NCBI GenBank assembly: GCA_964546285.1
Contig: CAZJJK010000001.1
Coordinates: forward strand, 62,001-126,000
DNA length: 64,000 nt
Source of the DNA: CAZJJK01 sp964546285
GTDB lineage: Bacteria; Spirochaetota; Spirochaetia; Treponematales; Breznakiellaceae
Reading direction: 5' to 3'
Shown here: positions 17,282 through 26,557 of the stretch, piece by piece
Position numbering within the stretch: position 1 is the stretch's first letter
Layout: each line of letters opens with the position of its first letter
Program-made: the position numbers and the translations under genes
The notes under the pieces: model-generated
What the model saw: the letters and a program-made list of their open reading frames with translations, nothing else
The model's database searches: none
Told to the model about the DNA's origin: nothing

Positions 17282-18396
17282 TGGCCTCCCCCTGAGCGTT
17301 TTTCCAGGCATAACGAAGATACTCCTCTATAAACGGATCTATCTCTCCATCCATTACAGCCTGGATATTACCAACTTCCCGTTTGGTACGCGTATCTTTT
17401 ACCATTGTATATGGTTGAAACACGTATGATCGTATTTGGTTACCCCAGGAAATATCCTTCTTTTCCTGAGCGAAACGCTCATTATCCTTTTCCTTTTCTT
17501 GACGGTAATACTCGTACAAACGAGCTCGGAGCATACTCATAGCTGTCGCTCTATTCTTTATCTGGCTGCGCTCCGCCTGACAAGCGACGACTATTCCAGT
17601 TGGCAAGTGAGTAAGACGAACGGCGCTATCGGTTTTATTGACATGTTGGCCGCCGGCACCGCCAGATCTATACGTATCTACCTTTAAATCCTCCGGTCTG
17701 ATATCAACCTCAATACTATCATCAATTACAGGGAAAATATAAACGGAAGCGAAAGAGGTGTGACGACGCGCGTTTGAGTCAAAGGGTGAGATTCTGACTA
17801 AACGATGAATCCCCGATTCGCCTTTTAGATACCCATAGGCAAATTCACCATCGATCTGAACCGTCACAGACTTCAATCCTCCCTCCGCTTCCAGTATATC
17901 CACCGTTTCGTGTTGATATGAATGACGTTCAGCCCATCTGATATACATTCTATGCAACATCTGAGCCCAATCACAGGCCTCGGTACCGCCCGCGCCAGCG
18001 TGTATCGTAAGGAAACAGGAGTTGCGATCAACCTCTCCAGACATGAGTTCAAAGATTGTTAATCGGTCAAAACGATCGCTGATATCGTTTAAAACTGTTT
18101 CCAGCTCAAGCGCTTGAGTCTCATCAGCCTCATCTTCCGCCAATTCCAATAGAACCGCCGCGTCTTCTATATCAGAAACCAAACTTATCCAAGGCTCATA
18201 TCTGCCGCGCAACGCCTTCATGGAAGAAATTATTTTTTCAGCTTTACCGGGATCGTTCCAAAAATCAGGCGCCGCACTGAGTTCTTCTTTTTCTTTTATG
18301 GCTTTTTCTAACTTTTCCGGGTCAAAGATGCCCCCAAGTTTCAAGGATACGCGCCTTAAGACTAAGCACTTGAGGTTTTAGATCAGAAATCAACAT
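17271..18396 (-). CDS. prfB: Peptide chain release factor 2, with programmed +1 frameshift
   Basis: RF2 releases peptides at UGA and UAA codons. Translation starts at ATG 18396 (GAGGAG seven bases ahead), runs 24 codons to CTT, meets an in-frame TGA at 18324-18322, and continues in the +1 frame from GAC at 18323, giving about 374 residues. The frame after the shift contains SPFDSNARRHTSF and the catalytic GGQ in SGGAGGQHVNKT. An annotation without the frameshift would start falsely at 18344 and lose the first 24 residues. It heads the 12-gene run and has its own promoter. Confidence 0.95.
18321..18336 (-). promoter_or_regulatory. RF2 autoregulatory frameshift site
   Basis: On the minus strand GGGGG (18335-18331), CAT, CTT and TGA C reproduce the Escherichia coli prfB site: a Shine-Dalgarno-like run three bases before CTT-TGA-C. 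Low RF2 lets the ribosome slip +1 on CTT and make full-length RF2. Confidence 0.95.
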
Positions 18397-18422
18397 ATCG
18401 TCTCCTCACAAATAACTACCGG

Positions 18423-18451
18423 AGCTTACGAAAAAGCGCGTCTTATGTCAA
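18423..18451 (-). promoter_or_regulatory. Promoter of prfB and the following run
   Basis: On the minus strand TTGACA (18451-18446) and TAAGCT (18428-18423) are 17 bases apart, about 20 bases of leader before the RF2 Shine-Dalgarno and start. No other comparably good promoter was noticed until the end of avtA. Confidence 0.7.
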
Positions 18452-18494
18452 ACCGCTCTGGACGGAAGGCTTTTCTACCGAATAATATAATATC

Positions 18495-19946
18495 ATGATA
18501 CGACAGGTACGTCGCTTTTTTATCCTAAGCCTCTCGGTCGCCGCCGTTTTCGCTTTATCGGCCCAAACCACTTCATCTGAAGAGGGGTCCGTTTTTGCTC
18601 CCTTTGTTTCGCGGATTCGCGTGGCTGTTAAGGATGACCTTGTTAAGGTTAGCTGGTTGGATTCTCATGACGCTATAGGACCAGTTTTTCTTTACCGTTC
18701 CAAATACGTCTTTTCCTCTTCCTCTCTACCGAAGGCCGAGCTAGTAACAGAGCTGCCCTATGGCACTCAATCATATATCGACCACCCCCCATCAACCGGT
18801 CCTTGGTATTATTTCGTCGCCGCCAGCGATGAACAAGGGACTCGCTATGATATACTATTACCCTTCGGCAATACCTCAGGGGCGCCAGTAAGCGTGACTC
18901 TTAAAACAGAGACTGATACAGAAAGCGTCGAGGCCGATAGCGGAGAGACTATAAAGACTGAAGCCTCAGCTCTTTCCAAGGAGGAAACGGCAAGCGTCGT
19001 TCCAGCTCCGACTGAGATGACTTTGGTTTCTCCACCCTCAACTCAGCCACAGTCAATGACCGCCAGCGATGAAAACGTGGATTCGAATCCAACGGCGAAG
19101 ATTGAAGAAAAGGCGGTAACAGTACAGGCCTTAGCGCCTCTCGTATCAAAACCAGCATTTTCCGCCGTAACGGCATCCGTTAACGGTGATGCGGTTGAGA
19201 TAAATTTCAAAGCCGAAAGAAAAGTTGTATCAGCCCTCCTTTATCGTAGCGCGACACCGCTACGGCGCGTGGCTGATCTGCTAGACGCTATTATCGTTTT
19301 AGCCGGACCTCCAGAAGCGCCAATGATCGATTATCCCGTTCCAGGTATAGCGTATTATTATGCGTTGCTGGATGAAAACGAATTAAAAAGCGGTTCAGCC
19401 CTTATCGAAATTGGTGTTAACACGACGGTACAAGCCGCTACCGTTCCCGCTGGCTTGTACCGTATCGGTTTGCCTGGTCCTTCCAGCGATCTTCGGTCCA
19501 TGCCGCTGCCGCTCATCTCATTACATTCTTTAGGAGAAACATCGCCAAGCTTAACGCCTAGCCCGCTTTCGCCTGAGGCCACCAAAATTATTAAGCGCCT
19601 TGTATCAGTAACAGAACCCAAAGAGCTGTCCGAACGCCGCCCTCGCGTTTTTCCACAGGACTTAGAAGCGCCCGCTGGCGGAGAAGAGTACACCCTTCGT
19701 TCTATCGTACAGGGCACTTTCGCGAAACGCGATTGGCGGAAAGCGATTACGGAACTGTCTGGCTACCTCTCTCTTTCACGTACGGCGTTAACTGAGGCCA
19801 GGGCTCGATTTTACTTAGGGCAGAGTTATTATTTTCAAAACCAGTATCGCGAAGCTTTGTTTGAATTCCTTTTGGTTCAAGAGCAATACAGCGCTGAGGC
19901 CCGCGAGTGGATACAAGCGGTCCTTCGTCATTTAATTGATGTTTGA
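18495..19946 (+). CDS. Exported protein with FN3-like segments and a C-terminal TPR, function unknown
   Basis: The 483-residue protein begins with a clear signal peptide (RRFFILSLSVAAVFALSAQ). Residues 30-120 and 235-310 read like two fibronectin-III-like beta domains (VKVSWLDSH...VFLYRS; VEINFKAER...ALLYRSATPL). A proline/serine/threonine-rich linker separates them. The last 90 residues contain a TPR-like pair (YFLGQ- to LVQEQYSAEA). I do not recognise the family. There is no Shine-Dalgarno; AATAAT (18481-18486) with TGGACG 16 bases upstream puts the transcript start at the ATG, so a leaderless mRNA is possible. It converges on a minus-strand TPR gene. Confidence 0.75.
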   Translation: MIRQVRRFFILSLSVAAVFALSAQTTSSEEGSVFAPFVSRIRVAVKDDLVKVSWLDSHDAIGPVFLYRSKYVFSSSSLPKAELVTELPYGTQSYIDHPPSTGPWYYFVAASDEQGTRYDILLPFGNTSGAPVSVTLKTETDTESVEADSGETIKTEASALSKEETASVVPAPTEMTLVSPPSTQPQSMTASDENVDSNPTAKIEEKAVTVQALAPLVSKPAFSAVTASVNGDAVEINFKAERKVVSALLYRSATPLRRVADLLDAIIVLAGPPEAPMIDYPVPGIAYYYALLDENELKSGSALIEIGVNTTVQAATVPAGLYRIGLPGPSSDLRSMPLPLISLHSLGETSPSLTPSPLSPEATKIIKRLVSVTEPKELSERRPRVFPQDLEAPAGGEEYTLRSIVQGTFAKRDWRKAITELSGYLSLSRTALTEARARFYLGQSYYFQNQYREALFEFLLVQEQYSAEAREWIQAVLRHLIDV

Positions 19947-19970
19947 AGACTATCAGATAGGTGTATCGCA

Positions 19971-21953
19971 TCAGCGCATTGATCGTAACAGCCGCCTCAA
20001 TTCGGGATCAGCAATTATTAGCTTCCCGGCTTGATCGGCTTGTTTGTTTTGATTGGCTATAAGCGTATCGCCTTCGGCGACTTTATCGTAAAAGCCCTTG
20101 CGGCTAATAGTACCCAGAGAGATTTCCTCATCCGTTTCATCCACGGTGAACGATCCAATAATATCCTCATCAACAAAAGCCAAGCCCAGCCCTTCCGCAG
20201 CCGGCCTAAGCGTTCCACTCATTAGGATATCATAGACCTGCCCAACCTGAACTCCATCAATTCTGCCTTTATCGATAATACCTTGTCCTGATTTACGAAT
20301 TAACAATCGCGCGCGAAAAGGCATATCATAATTCAGTTTATCCACGATTATACGCGCCGCGTCTCTTAAGCGATCTCCGCCTGTTCTATACGCGGAATAA
20401 CTAGCCGCATGAGAGCCGGTACGCGCGACATATAATTCCGCGCTGAGCGCTAGATCGCGATTACCCTCTTTAAGCGATATAATAAAAAAGTAATCCGCAT
20501 CCGCTAATCTTGCTTCTTGAAAGGCGGCGGCGAAAGAGCTCTGCTTAAGAGCGACATCCGCGATAGCGATAGACCCATCATGAACAAGATAATCTCTTAT
20601 GGTTTGAGCCGCTGTTTCGCCCGCGTCGACATGACCACCGCTCTGTCCTCCAAGTGTCATTACAGCGACAGTCCAATGCCTACGATCCAAGAAGTCGGGT
20701 TCTACCCCCCATCGTCGATGTAAAGCGTCTGATAAAAGTGAGTCATACGCTTCAATCGCGTCATTAATCACTTGGTTAGACATTCCCAATTCTTGGATAA
20801 AACGCAGCTCCGCCAATTGCCGCGCGGGATAAGCGGCGGCTCCAAGTAAATCCGCGTATAGCTTCCGCTCCGCGGCGTAAGGATTCAACCTAAGGCCGCG
20901 TCGATATTCAAATAGAGCTTGAGAACTGAAATTTCTTTCTTGATATTCAGCCGCCTTTGCGAAATGGTAGGCCGCCGCTGGCATCCGTTCGATAGATTCA
21001 ACGCCGGTATCGCTTAATAAAAGCCTTTCCCAACTAGCGCGGACAAATTCGTCATTTGGATCTATGGAAAGAGCCGATTTTAAAATGCTTCTGGCTTGAT
21101 CATTCATTCCCAGTTTGACAAACGCTAGAGCTTTAAGATACCAAGCCGAAACATTAAGACGATCAAGAGCGATTAAACGGTCCGCGCTTTGCGCCGCTTC
21201 AGCCCAAGCCTCTCGACGGTATTGAACGGGGGCGAGTAAAGACAAGGCGGGTCTATAATCGCTTTTATACAGCAAACAACGCTGTACCGCGTCAAGCGCT
21301 CCGTCTAGATCGCCAGAGATAGAATCCAGATACGCGGAATAATATAAGGTTTTATAATCATCCGGATGGGCTTTTACAGCCCTATCCGCGAAAGCGCGAG
21401 CTTGATCAGTCTGACCTAAGGAACCAAGGACAAGGGCTAAAGACAAAAGAGCGTTTCGATCATCAGGATATCTTTGGACCGCGGAACGATATCTAGCGGC
21501 CGCTTCACCAATCTTTCCCATAGCCAAATCCAGTTCGGCTGCCGTAAAAAGGGCTTCTTTATTATACGGCTCCTGCCTCAATAGATCGGAAATTAAAAGA
21601 TCAGCCGTATTAAAATCTCCAAGCGCTATCAGAATAGCGGCTTCTAAATTAATCAGTTCAAAGTCGCTAGATCGAAGTTTTCTAGCCTGCCTAACCCATG
21701 ATAAAGCCTGGTCGTATTCCTCCAAAGCGAAATAGCATTCAGCCAATGCCGCTATCGGGTCAGCGTAACGTGGATTAAGACTCAAAGCTTCCAAGAAATA
21801 TTCCGCCGCGCCATACCAATCTTCCGCCGCCGCCCTAGCTAGGCCGCTTTTATAAAACTCAACAGCCTGATTTTCGCTATAAAGCGGAGCTTGGGAAAAA
21901 AGCAAAACAAAGAATGATAATAGGATGAAATAACGCGGCGAACGCGATCTCAT
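19971..21953 (-). CDS. Exported TPR protein with a CsgG/FlgT-like C-terminal part
   Basis: A signal peptide (ILLSFFVLLFSQAPLYS) leads into roughly eight to ten tetratricopeptide repeats (residues about 25-400), for example AAEYFLEALSLNPRYADPIA and ALDAVQRCLLYKSDYRPALS. The last 230 residues resemble the folds of CsgG- or FlgT-like proteins (WTVAVMTLGG; DADYFFIISL; GIIDKGRIDGVQVGQVYDIL), suggesting a periplasmic scaffold, perhaps for a secretion or flagellar structure. That link is inference. It is the last gene of the phoH-pgpH-ybeY-tlyC run, overlapping tlyC as ATGA. Confidence 0.8.
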   Translation of the reverse strand: MRSRSPRYFILLSFFVLLFSQAPLYSENQAVEFYKSGLARAAAEDWYGAAEYFLEALSLNPRYADPIAALAECYFALEEYDQALSWVRQARKLRSSDFELINLEAAILIALGDFNTADLLISDLLRQEPYNKEALFTAAELDLAMGKIGEAAARYRSAVQRYPDDRNALLSLALVLGSLGQTDQARAFADRAVKAHPDDYKTLYYSAYLDSISGDLDGALDAVQRCLLYKSDYRPALSLLAPVQYRREAWAEAAQSADRLIALDRLNVSAWYLKALAFVKLGMNDQARSILKSALSIDPNDEFVRASWERLLLSDTGVESIERMPAAAYHFAKAAEYQERNFSSQALFEYRRGLRLNPYAAERKLYADLLGAAAYPARQLAELRFIQELGMSNQVINDAIEAYDSLLSDALHRRWGVEPDFLDRRHWTVAVMTLGGQSGGHVDAGETAAQTIRDYLVHDGSIAIADVALKQSSFAAAFQEARLADADYFFIISLKEGNRDLALSAELYVARTGSHAASYSAYRTGGDRLRDAARIIVDKLNYDMPFRARLLIRKSGQGIIDKGRIDGVQVGQVYDILMSGTLRPAAEGLGLAFVDEDIIGSFTVDETDEEISLGTISRKGFYDKVAEGDTLIANQNKQADQAGKLIIADPELRRLLRSMR

Positions 21954-22729
21954 TTTGTAGCATCCTTTTTAACAATGATTTTCACGGTGTTTATTTTATG
22001 CCCGTCCATTTCCTGAATGATAAAATCGATCCCTGAATAAGCGACCTTTTCAAACCTTACCGGTATCTTACCGAAAAGATCAAAAACAAAGCCGCCAAGC
22101 GTGTCAAAATCCTCAACTGGCAATTCCAGGCCAAGTTCTTCAGCTAAATCATCAAGATTCACGCGAGCGTCGCAAAGGAAAACGCCTTCGCCTATACGTA
22201 ATATATCCTCGCGTTCGTTATCAAATTCATCTTGAATATCACCAACTATTTCCTCAATGATGTCCTCCATGCAAACGATGCCTGACACCCCGCCGTATTC
22301 GTCAACCGCTACAGCGATATGTACTCGTTTACGTTGAAGCTCCCTCAATAAGGCGTCTATATGTTTTGATTCGGGGACAAAATAAGGCTTGCGTAATAAT
22401 TCATCAATTTGAAAATCTTGAGCTTTTACAAGATAACGCAGCAAATCCTTTACATATAAAACCCCAATGACATTATCGATAGTCTCTTTATAGACTGGAA
22501 AACGCGAATGGCCGCTTTCCGCGATACGATCAAACAACTCCTCACGCGTAGAATCCACTGAAAGGAATACCGTATCTATACGTGGAACCATTACTTCTTT
22601 AACGGTTGTTTCTGATAACTCAACAACGCCCCTGATCATATCCCGCTTTTCCACGTTCAATTGATCATACGCGTCTTTTTCTACAGCGGGCTTGGAAAAG
22701 ACACGTTTGAACATCCTTATAATGCTCAT
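21950..22729 (-). CDS. tlyC: CBS-domain protein of the CorC/HlyC (hemolysin C-like) family
   Basis: The 259-residue cytosolic protein has two CBS domains (about 40-165; MVPRIDTVFL, HSRFPVYKETIDNVIGVLY, VAVDEYGGVSGIVCMEDIIEEIVGDI) and the CorC_HlyC C-terminal domain (DFDTLGGFVFDLFGKIP). There is no DUF21 membrane domain. Such proteins are named TlyC or CorC and are linked to magnesium/cobalt efflux; haemolytic activity should not be assumed. It follows ybeY with an ATGA overlap, a common arrangement. Confidence 0.9.
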   Translation of the reverse strand: MSIIRMFKRVFSKPAVEKDAYDQLNVEKRDMIRGVVELSETTVKEVMVPRIDTVFLSVDSTREELFDRIAESGHSRFPVYKETIDNVIGVLYVKDLLRYLVKAQDFQIDELLRKPYFVPESKHIDALLRELQRKRVHIAVAVDEYGGVSGIVCMEDIIEEIVGDIQDEFDNEREDILRIGEGVFLCDARVNLDDLAEELGLELPVEDFDTLGGFVFDLFGKIPVRFEKVAYSGIDFIIQEMDGHKINTVKIIVKKDATK

Positions 22730-23184
22730 ACGATGATCCTCTCCTTCCTGGTTTCCCGCACAATTTCCTCCTGTCGCCGAAGCATCGGCCTATCTGGATC
22801 ATTATCCTCATGATCCATTCCATCAAGATGCAAAAGCCCATGAACAATCAAACGTCTCAATTCCTCATCTACTTCCACATTAAAATAGTCGGCATTTTTT
22901 CTAAGCGTATCCATTGATATGACGATATCACCCGCCACAAACCTAGTACCACATTGACTATCAACAAAAGAGCCGCCATCGCTAAAGGATAAAACATCCG
23001 TCGCTTCGTCTAATCCGCGATACCGTGCGTTCAGTTCCCGAATATTTTGATCACCGCAAAGCAAAATAGACACATCCCAATTATCTTTTCCTAATATGCG
23101 TAAAATAAGCTCAACGTACGCGCATAATCTATCAACAAAGCCCGCCTCGCTGGCGTCTTCGCTAATTATATCAACACGATTCAT
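22726..23184 (-). CDS. ybeY: Endoribonuclease YbeY
   Basis: The 152-residue protein has the metal-binding motif HGLLHLDGMDH, the HGxLHLxGyDH signature of YbeY, together with LNARYRGLDEATDVLSF. YbeY matures the 3' end of 16S rRNA and takes part in ribosome quality control. The start ATG overlaps the pgpH stop by one base (TAATG). The phoH-pgpH-ybeY order is widespread and supports all three calls. Confidence 0.95.
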   Translation of the reverse strand: MNRVDIISEDASEAGFVDRLCAYVELILRILGKDNWDVSILLCGDQNIRELNARYRGLDEATDVLSFSDGGSFVDSQCGTRFVAGDIVISMDTLRKNADYFNVEVDEELRRLIVHGLLHLDGMDHEDNDPDRPMLRRQEEIVRETRKERIIV

Positions 23185-25388
23185 TATGGAGCCTCTTTCA
23201 CCTTTGGATACTCTATCCTATTGTGAAAATATCCCGCTAAAACACGCGCGAAAGCCTTCTTTATCAATTCAAGATCTCGGAATGTTAATTCCGACTCCGA
23301 AAGTTGACCCTGACTGAATTTTCCCATGATGATTTCTTGTATAAACTTTTCCATCTTAGCCATAGTCGGTTTTTTAAGGCTCCGTATAGCCGCTTCAACG
23401 GAATCGGCTAACATCACCACGGCTGATTCTCTTGTCCTAGGCGGATTACCCGGATAGGAGAAATCATCCGGCTTAACCTGATCTTCCCTTTTAAGCGCTT
23501 CGTTATAAAACCAAGTAATTACAGAGTTGCCATGATGTTCGGAAATTATATCGATCAGGACCTGTGGCAGACGCAAACTTCTCGCTTTTTCTATACCGAG
23601 TTTAACATGGCTTCTAATAACAGTGGCTGATAAACGCGGCGCCAATTCCTCATGTTTATTATAGGCCGCTTGATTCTCTATAAAATACTCAGGCTGGTCT
23701 ATCTTGCCGATGTCATGATAATAGCCGCCAACCCGCGCTAAAAGCGCGTCCGCTCCTATTTCCTGACAAGCCGATTCAGCCAGATTCGCCACCATCACGG
23801 AATGGCTATATGTCCCTGGAGCGACAGTCAACAAGCGTTTTAATATTGGCGCGTTCAGATCCGATAATTCCGTAAGTCTAAATGTCGTGGCGGCGTTAAG
23901 CGCTTGTTCAAGCAGCGGAAGCAAACCCAACACCAATAAAGTACCGACAAGGCCATTAAAGGCCGCCCAAAAAAGTATGGAAGGATAGACCGATACCGCG
24001 GCTTCTTGCCAAAACAATAAAATTATCGCCAAAAATATATGGACAACAGCTAGAAGAGCTCCCGCCTTCAATAGATCCATCCGCTTTTCAACACCGCGAA
24101 GCATAAAGGCCCCTGATGCGCCAGACAACACGGCAAATACGAATGAAGCTGGATCAAATAAACCAGCGACATAGGCGGCTAAGGGGAAGCTAACGATTAC
24201 GGCTACAGCTACACGCGGATTCATTAGGACAGCGCAAATCATGGCGAATAAAGCGGTTGGGACATAAACGGCGCGCAAAGCGGAGCTGGAAGCGAAGAAT
24301 AGATCAATTAAGGCGACAATGAGGATATAAAGCGGCGCCGCGGCCGCCAACACATAAATTTCTTCTTGATTTAAGCTTCGCCCGGCCATACGCGGTCCAG
24401 CCAAAAATAGGGCAACGCCAAGGATTATCAATAACAAGCCAACGATAGCTAGACCTCGGTTCACACTATCATCAACCTCTGCCGTCCCCAACGCTTGAAG
24501 TTTTACTATATCAGCCTCCGTCACGACAAAACCCTTACGAACTATTGATTCTCCTTGCTCAATACGCTTAAGAACAGGTTTGGCTTTTTCGGAAGCTAAC
24601 AAACGCCTTTTGTCGGTTTCCTCAGGAGAATAAAAAACATTTTCCACAATAAACGCTTGAAGCAGACTGGAGGCTACGCTCTTAAAAGTTGAAGGATATT
24701 CCCCGTTCGCGACAAGAACATCGATCCTGGCCGATATACCATTAAGCGTCATCACACTATTTTTTTCGTAATTTTCCGTGAGAGATCCGCCATTATGCGG
24801 CCTTATCAATTCAACGCTTGAGGATATTGTTGTCAGAGCCTCCTCTGGCAAAGACCAAATACCTTCTTCATATAGCTTTTCCAAAACTGAACGCAACTGA
24901 TCTAACGAACGTAAATCACCAGTACCACGAAATAGCGCGATAAGCGTTTCAGTATCAAAATATCCGGGAAAGTCACGCCTCAATCGCTCAGCGAAGGCCG
25001 CTGGACCTATATCGCTTTCAAGAAGTTCAGAAACCCGTTCAGAAAAGGAAATGAACTGTGAAATGGCATGTCTGCTCGTTTCCGCCGATAAAACAAACAC
25101 CGCCGGAACCTGAGCTTGGAGAGCTTCCAGCCCTAAACGTGTAGCTTCCTCATCGACATAGGAGACAGGCCGATCGGCGACAACATCGCGTTCAGCCACC
25201 TTACCCGCCTCAAAGTCGTCATAAATTCTTTGCAAGCGATTTTTAGCGCCGGCGTTGCCAACAGAGATAACGCAAACCACAAGAAAGGCGCCCGCCACAA
25301 CTAGGCTTGGTCCTCGCCGAACCTTTGGAAGCGCTAAAGAGCCAAACCAGGGCAGCCTGGAGCTTTCTTTATTCCGTCTCGCGTTCAT
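23184..25388 (-). CDS. pgpH: PgpH-type membrane HD-domain phosphodiesterase
   Basis: The 734-residue protein fits the 7TM-HD family that hydrolyses cyclic di-AMP in Firmicutes: one N-terminal transmembrane segment, an extracytoplasmic domain (residues 45-270), seven closely spaced transmembrane segments (about 290-490) and a cytosolic HD domain with YYHDIGKIDQPEYFIENQ and later SEHHGNS. Cyclic-di-AMP turnover is inferred from the family. The start overlaps phoH by 20 bases and has no visible Shine-Dalgarno, so translation may be coupled. Confidence 0.9.
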   Translation of the reverse strand: MNARRNKESSRLPWFGSLALPKVRRGPSLVVAGAFLVVCVISVGNAGAKNRLQRIYDDFEAGKVAERDVVADRPVSYVDEEATRLGLEALQAQVPAVFVLSAETSRHAISQFISFSERVSELLESDIGPAAFAERLRRDFPGYFDTETLIALFRGTGDLRSLDQLRSVLEKLYEEGIWSLPEEALTTISSSVELIRPHNGGSLTENYEKNSVMTLNGISARIDVLVANGEYPSTFKSVASSLLQAFIVENVFYSPEETDKRRLLASEKAKPVLKRIEQGESIVRKGFVVTEADIVKLQALGTAEVDDSVNRGLAIVGLLLIILGVALFLAGPRMAGRSLNQEEIYVLAAAAPLYILIVALIDLFFASSSALRAVYVPTALFAMICAVLMNPRVAVAVIVSFPLAAYVAGLFDPASFVFAVLSGASGAFMLRGVEKRMDLLKAGALLAVVHIFLAIILLFWQEAAVSVYPSILFWAAFNGLVGTLLVLGLLPLLEQALNAATTFRLTELSDLNAPILKRLLTVAPGTYSHSVMVANLAESACQEIGADALLARVGGYYHDIGKIDQPEYFIENQAAYNKHEELAPRLSATVIRSHVKLGIEKARSLRLPQVLIDIISEHHGNSVITWFYNEALKREDQVKPDDFSYPGNPPRTRESAVVMLADSVEAAIRSLKKPTMAKMEKFIQEIIMGKFSQGQLSESELTFRDLELIKKAFARVLAGYFHNRIEYPKVKEAP

Positions 25389-26316
25389 AAGCGTTTATAA
25401 TTTTCTTGATAAGCGGATTTCGCACAACATCCTTAGTATTTAGATAGGAAATATTCACGCCCTCTACATCAGTCAGCAATTTTATGGCATGAAGCAGTCC
25501 AGATTCCATTCGCCGAGGCAGATCTACTTGAGTGACATCACCGGTAATTATTGCCTTTGAGCCTTCCCCAATCCGAGTTAGAAACATCTTCATCTGTTCT
25601 TTGGTTGTATTTTGAGCCTCATCTAGGATAATGACACAATCATTCAGGCTGCGTCCGCGCATATAAGCCAACGGAGCGATCTCTATCGTTCTAGCCTCAT
25701 CCAACCTTCTTATCGTTTCATAAGGAAGTATAGTTTCCATAGCGTCATAAAGCGGTCTAAGGTATGGATTTATCTTTTGGGCTAAATCTCCGGGCAAAAA
25801 ACCTAGGCTCTCGCCAGCTTCTACCACGGGGCGGGTCAGTACCAGCTTACGTCGCCGTTTTGACAGCACATCCTTCAAGGCTTCGGCGACGGCTAAAAAG
25901 GTTTTACCCGTACCAGCTGGACCAACGCAAAACACGATATCATGGCGGCGAATTGCTTGTATATATTTTACCTGATTAACGCCTCTAGGAAAGACTGGAG
26001 TAAACCCATGCGGCACCTTGATCACCGAATCCTGAAACATCGCTTCCTGCGAGCGGGTTTCAGGGTCACTTAAGCCCTCAATAATGGTCTTTATATAATC
26101 GGGAGAAGCTTCTTCACCCTGCCTAACGATTTGAGCGATGCGATCAATTACATCTTTAAACAGGAGATCCACATTGTGCGGCGCGTCATCAAAGTATAAT
26201 TCGTTGCCTCTCGCCGCTACCTTCCCCCCAAGGGCGCTTTCAATGAGTTTTAGATTTTCATCGTTGGCGCCGCATACCCCGCTGAGGATTTCCGCGTTTT
26301 CTAAGACGATAGTCAA
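25369..26316 (-). CDS. phoH: PhoH-family ATPase
   Basis: The 315-residue ATPase has GPAGTGKTFLAVAEAL (Walker A), the PhoH-specific LTRPVVEAGESLGFLPGDLAQKI block and Walker B VIILDEAQN, followed by motif TGDVTQVDLP. PhoH proteins are linked to RNA metabolism with YbeY. The likely start is TTG at 26316 (MTIVLENAEIL), with only a weak Shine-Dalgarno. It leads the phoH-pgpH-ybeY-tlyC-TPR run and has a strong promoter about 75 bases upstream. Confidence 0.92.
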   Translation of the reverse strand: MTIVLENAEILSGVCGANDENLKLIESALGGKVAARGNELYFDDAPHNVDLLFKDVIDRIAQIVRQGEEASPDYIKTIIEGLSDPETRSQEAMFQDSVIKVPHGFTPVFPRGVNQVKYIQAIRRHDIVFCVGPAGTGKTFLAVAEALKDVLSKRRRKLVLTRPVVEAGESLGFLPGDLAQKINPYLRPLYDAMETILPYETIRRLDEARTIEIAPLAYMRGRSLNDCVIILDEAQNTTKEQMKMFLTRIGEGSKAIITGDVTQVDLPRRMESGLLHAIKLLTDVEGVNISYLNTKDVVRNPLIKKIINAYERETE

Positions 26317-26392
26317 CCGGACGTCCCATACGCCTTTGCGGCGTCATAAGATAGAATAACGAACCGGCTCTCTGGCCGTAACGTAGCTAAAG

Positions 26393-26421
26393 ATTTTAGC
26401 GGCACCCAAGAACTCCGTCAA
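26393..26421 (-). promoter_or_regulatory. Promoter of the phoH run
   Basis: On the minus strand TTGACG (26421-26416) and TAAAAT (26398-26393) are 17 bases apart. The leader of about 70 bases contains a short ACGCC/GGCGT hairpin near 26330-26345. Confidence 0.7.
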
Positions 26422-26557
26422 GATCGAAATCAAGAAGCGTAAAAATAATAGCGAAAAATCCTTGTCGCCATATTTTTCCGCTTTCTTAAGCGTAGAACCT
26501 GTTAAGATTTAAGAAATCAGCTTTAATAAAGAAGCTCATCCTCTATTCTTAACCCCT

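Noticed and set aside
18344..18344. Start of prfB at 18344
   Set aside because: The frameshift site and upstream 24 codons with a good Shine-Dalgarno show the real start is 18396.
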